From Azophilus sp965220425 (GTDB taxonomy: Bacteria > Pseudomonadota > Gammaproteobacteria > Pseudomonadales > Azotimanducaceae), in assembly GCA_965220425.1 (NCBI GenBank), contig OZ244830.1, forward strand, positions 1,798,001 to 1,862,000: DNA of 64,000 nucleotides, given 5' to 3'. A program made the position numbers and the translations under genes. Positions 25,591 through 34,518 of the stretch are shown here, one piece after another. How positions within the stretch are numbered: the stretch's first letter is position 1; each line of letters begins with the position of its first letter. Below the pieces are notes generated by a model. That model saw only the letters and a list, made by a program, of their open reading frames with translations, was not told the DNA's origin and ran no database searches.

Positions 25591-26354
25591 TCCAGAACCT
25601 GCTCGGCGAGGGCGAGATCCTGAACCGTATCGACATCCACGGCCGCCAGTTCGTCGGCGACCTCGACCCAGGTAATGGCGCACCCGCTTACCCGTGACAG
25701 GACGGCAAAGGCATCCGCCATCGCGAGCCTGCCGCTCAGGTAGCGCAACAGCGTGCCCGCTCCCAGTTGCCCCGCAATGCGCCACGGGCGCTTGCGGTCG
25801 CTCTGAACCTTCGACCAGAACCGGATCGCGGTGCGAGCTTCCGGTTCCCGCAACAGGAACAGGTTGGCGCCGCAATAGCTTCCTTCGCGGAACCTCAGCC
25901 GGGTGCGCCGGGCGCCGGGAAAGCGCTGCATGACGCGCTCATGGGGAACCAGGCCCACCACGGCCCGGGCATCCGCCGAAGCGGCCGCGGATACGAAACG
26001 CTCCACCGTGGCCGGCGCCAGCAGGGCGTGGTCGCCGGTCGTCACCAGCACCGGGTAATCGTCGACCGCATCGAGCGCGCGCGAGGTACTCTCGGCGGGT
26101 CCGCGGTCCGGCTCTATCCAGGTGTAGTCGCCGATCTCGAAAATGGCGTTGAGTGCCCTGGAGCCGCGACACACTGCCGGGTCCGGTCCCGCCACCACGC
26201 CGCCGTCGATGCAGCGGGTCGCCCTCAGGGTGTCGATGACCCGGACGATGCTGGGCCGGCCGGCGACCATCGCCAGTACGGCTGCCGGCGCCTCCATTGC
26301 CCTGGCCAGTGCACTGCCTCCGGGCCGTTCGCCGGCCAGTACGATGGCTTTCAC
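25584..26354 (-). CDS. MobA/GlmU-like nucleotidyltransferase of the lipid cluster
   Basis: A 256-aa single-domain NTP-transferase-like protein starting at GTG, which forms a GTGA overlap with the upstream acyltransferase stop. The fold pattern is visible (VKAIVLAGERPGGSAL, then VLVTTGDHALLAP for the metal-binding Asp, GANLFLLR, and DVDTVQDLALAEQ at the end). The first loop lacks the usual GxGxR, so activity needs checking. It is the second NTP transferase of this operon after the LicC-like one, which argues for a two-step or two-component activated headgroup. Confidence 0.7.
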   Translation of the reverse strand: MKAIVLAGERPGGSALARAMEAPAAVLAMVAGRPSIVRVIDTLRATRCIDGGVVAGPDPAVCRGSRALNAIFEIGDYTWIEPDRGPAESTSRALDAVDDYPVLVTTGDHALLAPATVERFVSAAASADARAVVGLVPHERVMQRFPGARRTRLRFREGSYCGANLFLLREPEARTAIRFWSKVQSDRKRPWRIAGQLGAGTLLRYLSGRLAMADAFAVLSRVSGCAITWVEVADELAAVDVDTVQDLALAEQVLEC

Positions 26355-27481
26355 GAGCCGTCGAGGCTCTTCTCGTAGAGGCGGTAGCGCCGGGTGACGC
26401 TGCCGCCGAGGCGCTCGAGGATGCTGCGCATGCCGGCGTTGTCCTTGAGAATCCAGGAAAGATCGCCGCTGGTGACGCCGCGCCGCCGGGTCGGAGCGTC
26501 CATGCTGTGAATCAGGGTCATGGCAATGCCGGGACCGAACACCGTATCGTGCAGATCCTTGCGCACGCCCATGAGCGGTACGCGGACGGTGGCGGGAAGC
26601 CTGACCTTCAGCCGCCAGAGCAGCTTTGCCCACCCCACCGGGAACAGCCGGCCGTTCAGGTCGCGGATGGCTTCGTTGATGTTGGGCAGAACGACGATGA
26701 ATCCCGCGGGCTTGCCATCCAGCTCGGCGATCAGGATGAAGTCCTTCGGCACCACCAACAGCAGCAAGTTGCCAATGGCCCTGAACTCGGCTTCGGTGAA
26801 GGGCACGAACCCCCAGTTCCCCGACCAGCCGTCGTTGAAGATGCCGCGCAGCGTTTCGAGTTCGGCCGCTTTGTCGGCACGGTTGAGGTTGCGCATGACC
26901 AGACGCCCGCCAAGGCGCCGGCGCAGGCGGCGGATGGCCGGCGGTTCGTCGTAGCCGGGACTCATCCGGTAGGCGAGCAGTTCCTGGCAGGCACGGTAGC
27001 CCGCCGCTTCGAGATGGGGATGATAGTAAGGACGCGCATGCCCCATCAGGAAGGCGGGCGGCAAGTCATAACCCTCGAACAGCAGTCCCGGTTCCTGGTT
27101 GATGTTCAGGTTCAGCGGCCCCAGGACGCTGGTCATGCCGCGTTCGCGCAGCCAGCCCTCGGCGGCGTTGGCAAGCCTCTCGAATACACCCGCGTCGTCC
27201 GTACCCTCGATCATGCCGAAAAATCCCTGGCCCGGATCGTTGTGCTCCAGGTGCAGGGCATCGATCTGCGCGCTGATGCGTCCGACAGGGATGCCGTCCC
27301 TGCAGGCAATCCAGCCCTGCCAGTCGAGGTGCTCGAAAACCGGTTCCTTTGGCGAAAGCGCCGCCAGGCGTTCCAGAATCAGCGGGGGCACCCACGCCGG
27401 GTCGTCGCGATAAATGGCCCAGGGCACCTTGACGAACTGCTTGAGCATGCGCCTGCCGGACAGGGGGCGAACCTCAATCAT
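26351..27481 (-). CDS. bcerS: GNAT-fold N-acyltransferase, bacterial ceramide synthase-like (bCerS)
   Basis: A 376-aa cytoplasmic protein of the family often labelled GNAT or hypothetical, with the typical start VKVPWAIYRDDPAWVPPL and a central LNLNINQEPGLLFEGYD. In Caulobacter a member of this family is the ceramide synthase that N-acylates the product of serine palmitoyltransferase. Its place at the head of the lipid operon on the strand opposite to spt supports the same role here. The ATG at 27481 gives MIEVRPLSG; an in-frame ATG at 27526 would add 15 basic residues. It has no sequence relation to eukaryotic ceramide synthases. Confidence 0.72.
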   Translation of the reverse strand: MIEVRPLSGRRMLKQFVKVPWAIYRDDPAWVPPLILERLAALSPKEPVFEHLDWQGWIACRDGIPVGRISAQIDALHLEHNDPGQGFFGMIEGTDDAGVFERLANAAEGWLRERGMTSVLGPLNLNINQEPGLLFEGYDLPPAFLMGHARPYYHPHLEAAGYRACQELLAYRMSPGYDEPPAIRRLRRRLGGRLVMRNLNRADKAAELETLRGIFNDGWSGNWGFVPFTEAEFRAIGNLLLLVVPKDFILIAELDGKPAGFIVVLPNINEAIRDLNGRLFPVGWAKLLWRLKVRLPATVRVPLMGVRKDLHDTVFGPGIAMTLIHSMDAPTRRRGVTSGDLSWILKDNAGMRSILERLGGSVTRRYRLYEKSLDGS

Positions 27482-27837
27482 GGCTCGAGAGTCCCGGAAT
27501 CTGCGCGGAGTGCGGCCTTGCGCCATTGCAACGGGCCCGTTTTCATGCGCGGCATTCTATAAGACTCCGCTTCCCGAGGGTTCGTTTTCCAGCCTGTCTG
27601 TGGCCGCATCGGGAGGCTCTTGCAGTTACGGCAGGGTTCGGCCGCGGCGGGGGCGCCGGACCGATGCGCTGCCGGGCTACCTGACGAACCGGGTGAAGGG
27701 TCCGCGGTTCACGGTCTGCTATCGCTGGCCGGAAGGCACGGCCGCGATCCGGGACAACGGCTGCACCCGGCACATGGTGCTGAACGGCTTCACCGACGAG
27801 CGCATCGTGCAGCGGGTGACGGTGGTCGGGGACCGGG
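27482..27837. other. Intergenic region upstream of the bCerS operon
   Basis: No gene is called. It should contain the promoter of the five-gene minus-strand operon; a good minus-strand -10 (TATAGAAT) is at 27554-27561, but I see no -35. On the plus strand about 27660-27840 reads as a coding-like stretch (GFTDERIVQRVTVVGD) with no start or family I recognise; it may be a decayed gene end. Confidence 0.4.
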
Positions 27838-28662
27838 TCAGGCGATCGCCTTGGCTGGGATCAGGCCTTCGTTCAAGGAGCCGGATCGAAATCCGGCGAG
27901 GTCCAGGGCGACGAACCGGTAGCCGCAGGCCTGCACCGCATCCGTAAGCCGGTCGCGCAGTTCCAGGGCGCGCGGCAACTCTTCGGCGGCGATCTCCAGC
28001 CGCGCCACCTCTTCGTGGTGCCGTACCCGGTATTGCAGGAAGCCCAGGTCCGCCAGCGCCTCCTCGGCGCGCTCCACCTGGGCCAGGCGCGCCTCGTCGA
28101 TATGCGAACCGTACGGAAAACGGCTCGACAGGCAGGCCGACTGGGGCTTTTGAGCGTTGTCGAGGCCCAGCTCCGCCGCCAGCGCCCGCACGTCCGCCTT
28201 GGCGAATCCCGCATCGACCAGCGGAGCCTGGACCTGGAAATCCCGGGCCGCGACGAGGCCGGGCCGGTGGTCGCCGAGATCGTCGGTGTTGGTGCCGTTG
28301 ACCACATGGGCATAGCCTTCCCGGGCGGCGATTTCGGCCAGCGCCGTGTACAGCGATGTCTTGCAGTGGAAACAGCGGTCGGTGGGATTGGCCCGGTAGT
28401 CGGCCTTGGTCAGCTCATCGGTGACGATGATGCGGTGCCGCATGCCCCAGCTTCTTGCGAGCGCTCGGGCAAGGTCGAGGTCGCGGCGTTTGAGGCTCGC
28501 GCTCCCCGAAGTCACGGCCAGGCTCGCCTCGCCCAGCACATCCGCCGCCACGTATGCCACGAGCGAACTGTCGACGCCGCCGGAGAACGCCACGACGACG
28601 CTCTCGAGGCGCCTCAAGTGCTCCTTCAAGGCCGTGTATTTTTCGCCCAGTTCCTGTTGCAC
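27838..28662 (-). CDS. larE: ATP-dependent sacrificial sulfur transferase LarE
   Basis: A 274-aa PP-loop ATP pyrophosphatase (SGGVDSS, residues 27-33). The sacrificial cysteine is Cys177 (QSACLSSRFPYG), equivalent to Cys176 of Lactobacillus LarE, so this is the type that donates its own sulfur to the nickel-pincer nucleotide. It follows larB by 7 nt on the same strand. LarC (nickel insertion) and a LarA-type racemase are not in the window and must lie elsewhere if the pathway is complete. Confidence 0.92.
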   Translation of the reverse strand: MQQELGEKYTALKEHLRRLESVVVAFSGGVDSSLVAYVAADVLGEASLAVTSGSASLKRRDLDLARALARSWGMRHRIIVTDELTKADYRANPTDRCFHCKTSLYTALAEIAAREGYAHVVNGTNTDDLGDHRPGLVAARDFQVQAPLVDAGFAKADVRALAAELGLDNAQKPQSACLSSRFPYGSHIDEARLAQVERAEEALADLGFLQYRVRHHEEVARLEIAAEELPRALELRDRLTDAVQACGYRFVALDLAGFRSGSLNEGLIPAKAIA

Positions 28663-28669
28663 GTTCCGG

Positions 28670-29416
28670 TCAGAGCCTGTTGATCATGTTGGCAAGGTAC
28701 CCGGCGCCGAATCCGTTGTCGATGTTGACCACGGCAAGCCCCGAGGCACAGCTCGACAGCATGCCCAACAGGGCGGTCACGCCGCCGAAGGCGGCGCCGT
28801 AACCGACGCTGGTCGGCACCGCGATAACCGGCTTGTCCACGAGACCGGCCACCACGCTGGGCAGAGCACCCTCCATGCCGGCCACAACGATCAGCGCGCG
28901 CGCCTCGCGTATCCCGTCGAGGCGGGCAAGCAGCCTGTGAATGCCCGAAATGCCCACATCGTTGATGCGGCTCACCCGGTTGCCATAGAACTCGGCGGTC
29001 ACGGCGGCTTCCTCCGCCACGGGCAGGTCGGATGTGCCGGCCGTGATCACGGCGATGGGCGTATCCGGGGCACCGGGTTCGGCGCAGGTCAGGGTTATGG
29101 CGGCGGCCGGGTCGTGAAAGCGGGCCGCGGGTTCCCTGCTCAGAACGGATTCGAACGCTTCCCGGCTTGCCCGGGTGACCAGGGCGTTCTGCCCGCCGGC
29201 GGCCAGGGCGCTCACCAGGTCCGCGACCTGCTCCGGCGTCTTGTGCTGGCCGTAGATGACTTCCGCGGCGCCCGTGCGCCGTTCCCGGTCCGTGTCCAGG
29301 GTCGAATGCCCCAGATCCTGGAAGAAGGATGCGCGGATGCGCGCCGCTGCTTCCTCCGGAGCGAGGCTGCCAGACTTGCAGGCCGCGAGAATCTGGTCGA
29401 GCTGCATGCCTTTCAT
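28670..29416 (-). CDS. larB: Nickel-pincer cofactor biosynthesis carboxylase LarB
   Basis: A 248-aa protein. It carboxylates and hydrolyses nicotinic acid adenine dinucleotide at the first step of the nickel-pincer nucleotide. The PurE-like C-terminal domain is clear: VITAGTSDLPVAEEA, then VVAGMEGALPSVVAGL and PTSVGYGAAFGG. ATG at 29416 is chosen because AAGGTGG lies 6 nt upstream; ATG at 29437 lies in the inverted repeat of the mobile element that abuts the gene. Confidence 0.9.
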   Translation of the reverse strand: MKGMQLDQILAACKSGSLAPEEAAARIRASFFQDLGHSTLDTDRERRTGAAEVIYGQHKTPEQVADLVSALAAGGQNALVTRASREAFESVLSREPAARFHDPAAAITLTCAEPGAPDTPIAVITAGTSDLPVAEEAAVTAEFYGNRVSRINDVGISGIHRLLARLDGIREARALIVVAGMEGALPSVVAGLVDKPVIAVPTSVGYGAAFGGVTALLGMLSSCASGLAVVNIDNGFGAGYLANMINRL

Positions 29417-29427
29417 GGAACCACCTT

Positions 29428-29721
29428 TAGCCCGCATAGCTCACCAAGCCGCTTGTTGAGTCACTGAATGTCATTGCGTTTCAATCAGGCACCTTCGCTT
29501 TTTGGAGATTCTGCCGGGCACAGACTGCGCTGGCCGCGCCCTCGCTGGTCTTTTGCCCGCGTGCGCGCACATGCTCGCTCCACCATAGGCGGGGCTATGC
29601 TTTAAGCTCGCGAGCACGCGCACGGAGCCCTCAGCCGGGGAGCGCGAGGGGCTTGCCTCTCGCATGTGGACCAGAAAATCCTGCGCGATCATCGCGGCCC
29701 TTGGTGAGATATGCGGGTTAG
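29428..29721. mobile_element. MITE-like element, copy with inserted segment
   Basis: About 294 bp between inverted ends TTAGCCCGCATAGCTCACC (29428-29446) and GGTGAGATATGCGGGTTAG (right end ~29721). Internally it carries a long imperfect palindrome (GCGCGCACATGCTCGC ... GCTCGCGAGCACGCGC). Its interior matches the reverse complement of 39578-39828, but it has roughly 45 extra bases near 29632-29680. It has no transposase. It lies directly upstream of larB, so it may have displaced or supplied that promoter. The remaining bases to 29918 hold nothing I can identify. Confidence 0.7.
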
Positions 29722-29918
29722 CCCAACGGCATTGGACCTTGCAGGGAACAATTTTTCAATCCATTGAATCTACACGATTTGTCGGTCAGGGAAGTCGAGA
29801 CGCGAGTATTGGACGATCGCTCGGGCTCCGGGCGTTGTTCCCCGCGCATCGGCGCCCTGGCCGCCGGGGTCGAAACTTGCATGAACAAATTCAGTTACTT
29901 GGGCGACAGGAGGGCGCC

Positions 29919-31133
29919 TCAGGCGAGCATGCGGTGCGTCGGCGCACAGAGGCCCCGGATGTCGAGCCCGTGGCTGCAGGCATCGCGGCAGGGTTCGCCG
30001 GAACAGCCCAGACAGGCAGCGGCATTGGCGGACAGGGCGGCGTATTCGTCCCGCGCGAAAGCGAGGTCGCCGTAATCCGTTGCGTACATGCGGGTGCGCA
30101 GCACATCGGCGATGGGCACGCCGTAGGGACAGGCGCCCTCGCAGTCGTTGCAGGCGTGCCGGCAGTAGCTGGCGCCGTTCAGCCGGGCATAGGTATCGAG
30201 CAGCGCCCGGTCGCCGCGGGCCAGCGCCCGCCAGCCGGAAGCGCCCAGGAACTCATCGATGTCCGCCGTGCTGGTCATGGAGATGATCAGCGCATCCACA
30301 TCGGGATTGGCGAGCGTCCAGCGGAACGCCGCCTGGGCGAAGGATGCGCCGTCGCGCTCGTAAGGCCGCATGTCGTTGAGCCTGGCGCCCATGAGCGTCT
30401 TCATGGCCACCACGCCGACGCCGAGCGATTTGGCCCGCGCCAGCACCCGGGGCAGGCCGGGCTGGCGCGCCACCAAGTCGAAGCCACGCGTGAACTGGTC
30501 GTAGAACGCCGGATCCTGGCCGAAGTTGTGCGCAATAAGCACCACATCGACCATGTCCATGTCGAAGGCATGATCGAGACATTCGATGAGGCGCCCCGCG
30601 TGGCCGGACATGCCGGTGAAACGGATCTTGCCCTGTTGCTTCGCGCGCTCGACGAACTCGAACCACTCCGGGTTGTCGAGCTTGGCGGTGTCGTTCACGG
30701 CGTGGTTGAAATAGATGTCGACGTAGTCGGTACCGAGGCGGCGCAGGCTGCCGTCGAGGGCGCCCATGATCGATTCCTTGCGGGCGCTCGCTCCCGCGCG
30801 GGTCTTGGATGCGATGACAACCCGGTCGCGCTTGCCGCGCAGCGCGTTGCCGAGCACCTGCTCGGACTGCCGGCGCCCGTACGATTCCGCGGTGTCGAAG
30901 TAGTTGATGCCCAGGTCGAGCGCGTGGCTGACCAGGTGTTCCTCGCCGGTCCGCAGGCGGCTCGAACCGAAGGAGATATCGGAGATGGCGAGTTCCGTTC
31001 TGCCGAGGGTGACGTAACGGCGCACCCGGTTGGCGGCGTTGCGCGCCTCGCGGCTTGCCGCGCCGGCTTTGGCGCCGGCGGTCAGTCCGGTGGCCAGCGC
31101 GCCGGCTTTCAGAAATTGCCTTCTGGATGTCAT
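29919..31133 (-). CDS. Tat-exported aldo/keto reductase with Fe-S cluster motifs
   Basis: A 404-aa protein. The N-terminus has a Tat-like signal (TSRRQFLKAGALATG). Residues ~45-310 form an aldo/keto reductase barrel: catalytic Asp/Tyr in YFDTAESYGRR, Lys in VIASKTR, and FNHAVN. The C-terminus has two cysteine clusters, CRHACNDCEGACPYG and CLGCSGEPCRDAC, as in the ferredoxin-containing AKR subgroup (COG1453-like). Substrate is unknown. It is probably periplasmic and exported folded with its cofactors. The start is set by the signal motif. Confidence 0.85.
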   Translation of the reverse strand: MTSRRQFLKAGALATGLTAGAKAGAASREARNAANRVRRYVTLGRTELAISDISFGSSRLRTGEEHLVSHALDLGINYFDTAESYGRRQSEQVLGNALRGKRDRVVIASKTRAGASARKESIMGALDGSLRRLGTDYVDIYFNHAVNDTAKLDNPEWFEFVERAKQQGKIRFTGMSGHAGRLIECLDHAFDMDMVDVVLIAHNFGQDPAFYDQFTRGFDLVARQPGLPRVLARAKSLGVGVVAMKTLMGARLNDMRPYERDGASFAQAAFRWTLANPDVDALIISMTSTADIDEFLGASGWRALARGDRALLDTYARLNGASYCRHACNDCEGACPYGVPIADVLRTRMYATDYGDLAFARDEYAALSANAAACLGCSGEPCRDACSHGLDIRGLCAPTHRMLA

Positions 31134-31401
31134 GACTGCCGCTCTCTCCCCGTTCGTGCAGGCCCGGGAGACGATGCCGGACGGCGAAACCATCGTCGAT
31201 GCCAACGATAGCGCGCCGCCTGCCCTCACGCCACCGTTATCCGCCGCATCCGGCGGCCGGGGGTGGCCCGCCCGCACCGCCTCTGCGCGCCGCGAGCGGG
31301 TGGGATTCGCGGGTTCGCCGGCTGCCGATTGCGCGCGTGCTGAGACAACGCGGGGAGTTGCGATACAGTAGGCACTCGATTCGAACCCCGGGGGTCGCGG
31401 C

Positions 31402-31827
31402 ATGAGCATCAAGCCCATTTTCGAACTGGTTGACGAGACGAAACGGCATCTCGACAACCTTTCCGTCGAGCAGTTGCAGAACGAGATGCGGGACAGGGAC
31501 GACCTGTTGCTTGTCGACATCCGCGAACTGCAGGAAACCGTCGACCTCGGGACCATTCCCGGAGCCAGGCATGCACCTCGCGGCATGCTCGAGTTCTGGG
31601 CCGATCCGGCCAGCCCCTACTACCGGGATTACTTCGCCGAAGACAAGCGAATCGTGCTGTTCTGCGCGGGCGGCGGGCGCTCAGCCCTGGCTGCCGGGGC
31701 ACTGAAGGACATGGGCTATGCGGATGTCGCCCACCTGGATATGGGATTCAACGGCTGGGCGAAGTCGGGCGGTACCGTTCAGGAGACCGCGTCGACCAGC
31801 CGCTGGATGCGCAAGCCACCCGATTGA
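31402..31827 (+). CDS. Rhodanese-like sulfurtransferase
   Basis: A 141-aa single rhodanese domain. The active-site loop CAGGGRSA has the persulfide Cys and the CxxxGxR pattern, and the substrate-side blocks LLLVDIREL and GARHAPRG are typical. It is cytoplasmic (no signal). It lies upstream of a selenophosphate synthetase fusion, a pairing that could reflect handling of reduced S or Se, but the 520-bp distance and the broken small gene between them argue against one operon. Confidence 0.85.
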   Translation: MSIKPIFELVDETKRHLDNLSVEQLQNEMRDRDDLLLVDIRELQETVDLGTIPGARHAPRGMLEFWADPASPYYRDYFAEDKRIVLFCAGGGRSALAAGALKDMGYADVAHLDMGFNGWAKSGGTVQETASTSRWMRKPPD

Positions 31828-31972
31828 TTCGTCGCTGCCGCAATCGGACTGGACGGTGATTGTGGGCCCCGGACGCGACCCGCGCCGGTCGGATGTGATC
31901 GGTCGGGAGTTGAACTTTTGCAGGATGTCCTTGCCGGATTGAGTAGTGCGATGCTTTTTGCAGGAGGTAAGA

Positions 31973-32164
31973 ATGAAGCTGAGCGCCTTGCGAACGACGT
32001 TGGAGGAGGGATCGCCGGGCGAGACCATCGAAAAAATCGTCAACCTCGGTGACCGGGAGCAGTAGGCCCGCAACTTCACCGTCCGGCGCGCCATGGAACG
32101 GCGCATGCAGCAGAAGGCACTCGACCAGGACCTGGACTATCTGGATTGCGACCCCGACGACTGA
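31973..32164 (+). pseudogene. Small PA3496-like gene interrupted by an in-frame TAG
   Basis: An AGGAGGTAAG site precedes an ATG. A 30-codon frame ends at TAG (32063-32065), but the same frame continues without a break for 32 codons to TGA. That second half (TVRRAMERRMQQKALDQDLD) resembles the short C-terminal helix of PA3496-family proteins. Either the gene is broken by a nonsense mutation, or only the 30-aa peptide is made, or TAG is read through. The resemblance is by eye and weak because the protein is short. Confidence 0.4.
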
Positions 32165-32346
32165 CGCGGCGCCGCTTCGTTTCGACGAAACAGTAGCCGC
32201 CGCGTGCGCAACTGGCTTATCTTGCGCCTTTTCACGCGAAGCAGAGGACTGATACGGTCCAGTGACGATCACCCGCGCCTTGCGCGCCTCCCGACCGGAT
32301 CCGCGGGGCGAGTTTGTCGTTGTCCACGACGACAGCTCCCTGAATC

Positions 32347-34518
32347 ATGCGCCCTGACCGCAGCCCGCCGGTCACCGACCTGGTGCTGGTTGGCGGCGGT
32401 CACAGTCACGTCCAGGTTCTGAAGAACCTGGGAATGACGCCTCTTGACGGGGTGCGGATCACCGTTCTCGCCCGCGAGGCGCATACACCCTATTCCGGGA
32501 TGCTGCCGGGATACGTCGCCGGTCGATACCGTTGGGAAGATCTTCACATCGACCTGGGACCTCTCTGCCGGTTTGCCGGCGCGCGCCTGATCGTCGGCGA
32601 GGTCACGGGGCTCGACCTCGAGCGCAACATCGTGCGTTGCGCGGGCCGGCCCTCCGTTCGCTTCGATACGCTTTCGATCAACTGCGGCGCGGCGCCGGAG
32701 GAATTCGGCGGGGTGGGGGCGCCGGTCAAGCCCATCGGCCGTTTCCTGCCGCACTGGGAGGCCGTACGGGAGCGGGCCCGTTCGGGCGTTCGGATCGTAT
32801 TCGTCGGCGGCGGCGCCGGTGGCGCGGAGTTGGCGCTTGCCGCCCGCAATTCACTGCCGCGCGATGTCGATATGACGATCGTCACCCCGGAACTGCTGCC
32901 GGGGCATGGCCGGGGGGCGAAACGGATGCTTGCCGGCGAACTGTCCCGAGCCGACATTGAACTGCGTGGCGGGACGGCAACCGGCGCCGGCGAGGGCGCG
33001 TTGACGCTCGACGACGGTTCCACGGTTTCGTTCGACTGGCTCTTCTGGGTCACCGGCGTGGTGGCGCCGGACTGGGTGCGGCAGAGTGCGCTTGCCACCG
33101 ATGCGAAGGGTTTTGCCCGGGTGGATGCCTGCCTGCGCTCCTTGTCCCATCCACATGTGTTCGCGACGGGCGATGCCGCGAGCCTGGAGGGCCAGGCACG
33201 ACCCAAATCCGGTGTGATCGCCGTCCGTTCCGGTCCGGTGCTCGCCGCCAACCTGCGTCGGGTAGTGGATGGCCGCAACCCGCGGCGGTTCCGGGCGCAG
33301 AAACGGTTTCTGAGCCTGATCGGCACGGGCGACGGGCGGGCGCTGGCATCGCGGTCAGGGTTCGCGGTACGCGGCCGCTGGGTCTGGCGGTGGAAAGACC
33401 GGATCGACCGCCGTTTCATGGAGAGGTTTCGGAAGCTGCCGGAAATGGCGGATTCCTCCAGGGGGAACGAACCCGGACCGGCAGCCGGAACGGGAGACCG
33501 GCCGACGTTCGATGCCATGCGCTGCGGAGGCTGCGGCGCCAAGTTCGCCGCCGGTCCCCTCCACCGCGTGCTGGATCGCCTGCCGGTGCAGAGTCATGCG
33601 GACCTGGTTCAGGGTATCGGCGACGATGCGGCGGTGCTGCGCGGCCAATCCGAGCCGTTGCTTCTGACCGTGGACGGATTTCGCAGCCTGGTCGACGATC
33701 CCTACCTGTTCGGCCGCATCACCGCCCATCACGGCCTGAATGACATCTACGCCATGGGAGCGAAGCCCACCAGCGCCATGGCCATCGCCACGGTACCGCT
33801 GATGGCCGAGACGATGATGGAAGAGGAACTCTACGAGTTGCTCAAGGGGGCCGTGGATGTGTTGAACGGAGACGGCGTGCCCCTGGTCGGCGGCCATTCC
33901 TCCGAGGGTTCCGAGCTGTCCCTGGGCCTGGCGGTTACGGGCAAGGCGGTGGAGCCCCTGTTGAGCAAGGCGGGCTGTGAGGCCGGGGACCGCCTGTTGC
34001 TGACCAAGCCGCTCGGCGTCGGCGTGCTGCTGGCGGCGCAGATGCGCGGGCGGGCGCAGACCAGACACGTACAGGCGGCGATCGGGATCATGGACCAGTC
34101 CAACCGGCAGGCGCTCGATGTCTTCCGCGCACACGGGGTGCGGGCCGCGACGGACGTAACCGGCTTCGGGCTGGTGGGTCACCTGAGCGAGATGTTGCGG
34201 GCATCGAAAACCGGCGCCGAGATCCGGCTGGAGTCCGTGCGCGGACTGGACGGTGCGCTCGAGAGTTTCGACGCGGGCGCCGCCAGCGTGTTGCAGGCGG
34301 GCAATGAACTGGCGTTGGCCGACTTCGAGATCCGGGGTTCGGCGCCAAGCGATCCCAGGGTGCGCCTGCTGGCCGATCCGCAAACGTCCGGCGGGCTGCT
34401 GGCCTCGGTGCCGGAGGCCAGGGCCGCCGGCTGCCTGGACGCGCTGCGAACCGCCGGTTATCCCGCCAGCGCCGAGATCGGCCTGATCACACCCCGCTCC
34501 TGCCTGGTTCGCGCGTAA
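32347..34518 (+). CDS. selD: Flavoprotein-selenophosphate synthetase fusion
   Basis: A 723-aa fusion. Residues ~1-370 are an NDH-2-like pyridine nucleotide-disulfide oxidoreductase (VLVGGGHSHVQVL; second dinucleotide motif VFVGGGAGGAELA; FATGDAASL). Residues ~385-723 are SelD, which makes selenophosphate from selenide and ATP. The catalytic pair is Cys396 and Lys399 (GGCGAKF), corresponding to E. coli Cys17/Lys20; it is a Cys and not a Sec form. The fusion presumably couples selenium reduction to selenophosphate formation. No selA, selB or 2-selenouridine synthase gene is near, so the downstream use of selenium is not shown. Confidence 0.92.
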   Translation: MRPDRSPPVTDLVLVGGGHSHVQVLKNLGMTPLDGVRITVLAREAHTPYSGMLPGYVAGRYRWEDLHIDLGPLCRFAGARLIVGEVTGLDLERNIVRCAGRPSVRFDTLSINCGAAPEEFGGVGAPVKPIGRFLPHWEAVRERARSGVRIVFVGGGAGGAELALAARNSLPRDVDMTIVTPELLPGHGRGAKRMLAGELSRADIELRGGTATGAGEGALTLDDGSTVSFDWLFWVTGVVAPDWVRQSALATDAKGFARVDACLRSLSHPHVFATGDAASLEGQARPKSGVIAVRSGPVLAANLRRVVDGRNPRRFRAQKRFLSLIGTGDGRALASRSGFAVRGRWVWRWKDRIDRRFMERFRKLPEMADSSRGNEPGPAAGTGDRPTFDAMRCGGCGAKFAAGPLHRVLDRLPVQSHADLVQGIGDDAAVLRGQSEPLLLTVDGFRSLVDDPYLFGRITAHHGLNDIYAMGAKPTSAMAIATVPLMAETMMEEELYELLKGAVDVLNGDGVPLVGGHSSEGSELSLGLAVTGKAVEPLLSKAGCEAGDRLLLTKPLGVGVLLAAQMRGRAQTRHVQAAIGIMDQSNRQALDVFRAHGVRAATDVTGFGLVGHLSEMLRASKTGAEIRLESVRGLDGALESFDAGAASVLQAGNELALADFEIRGSAPSDPRVRLLADPQTSGGLLASVPEARAAGCLDALRTAGYPASAEIGLITPRSCLVRA

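Noticed and set aside
27660..27840. Plus-strand coding-like stretch between bCerS and larE
   Set aside because: No start, no ribosome-binding site, no recognised family, and it runs into the larE 3' end; noted as a possible remnant only.
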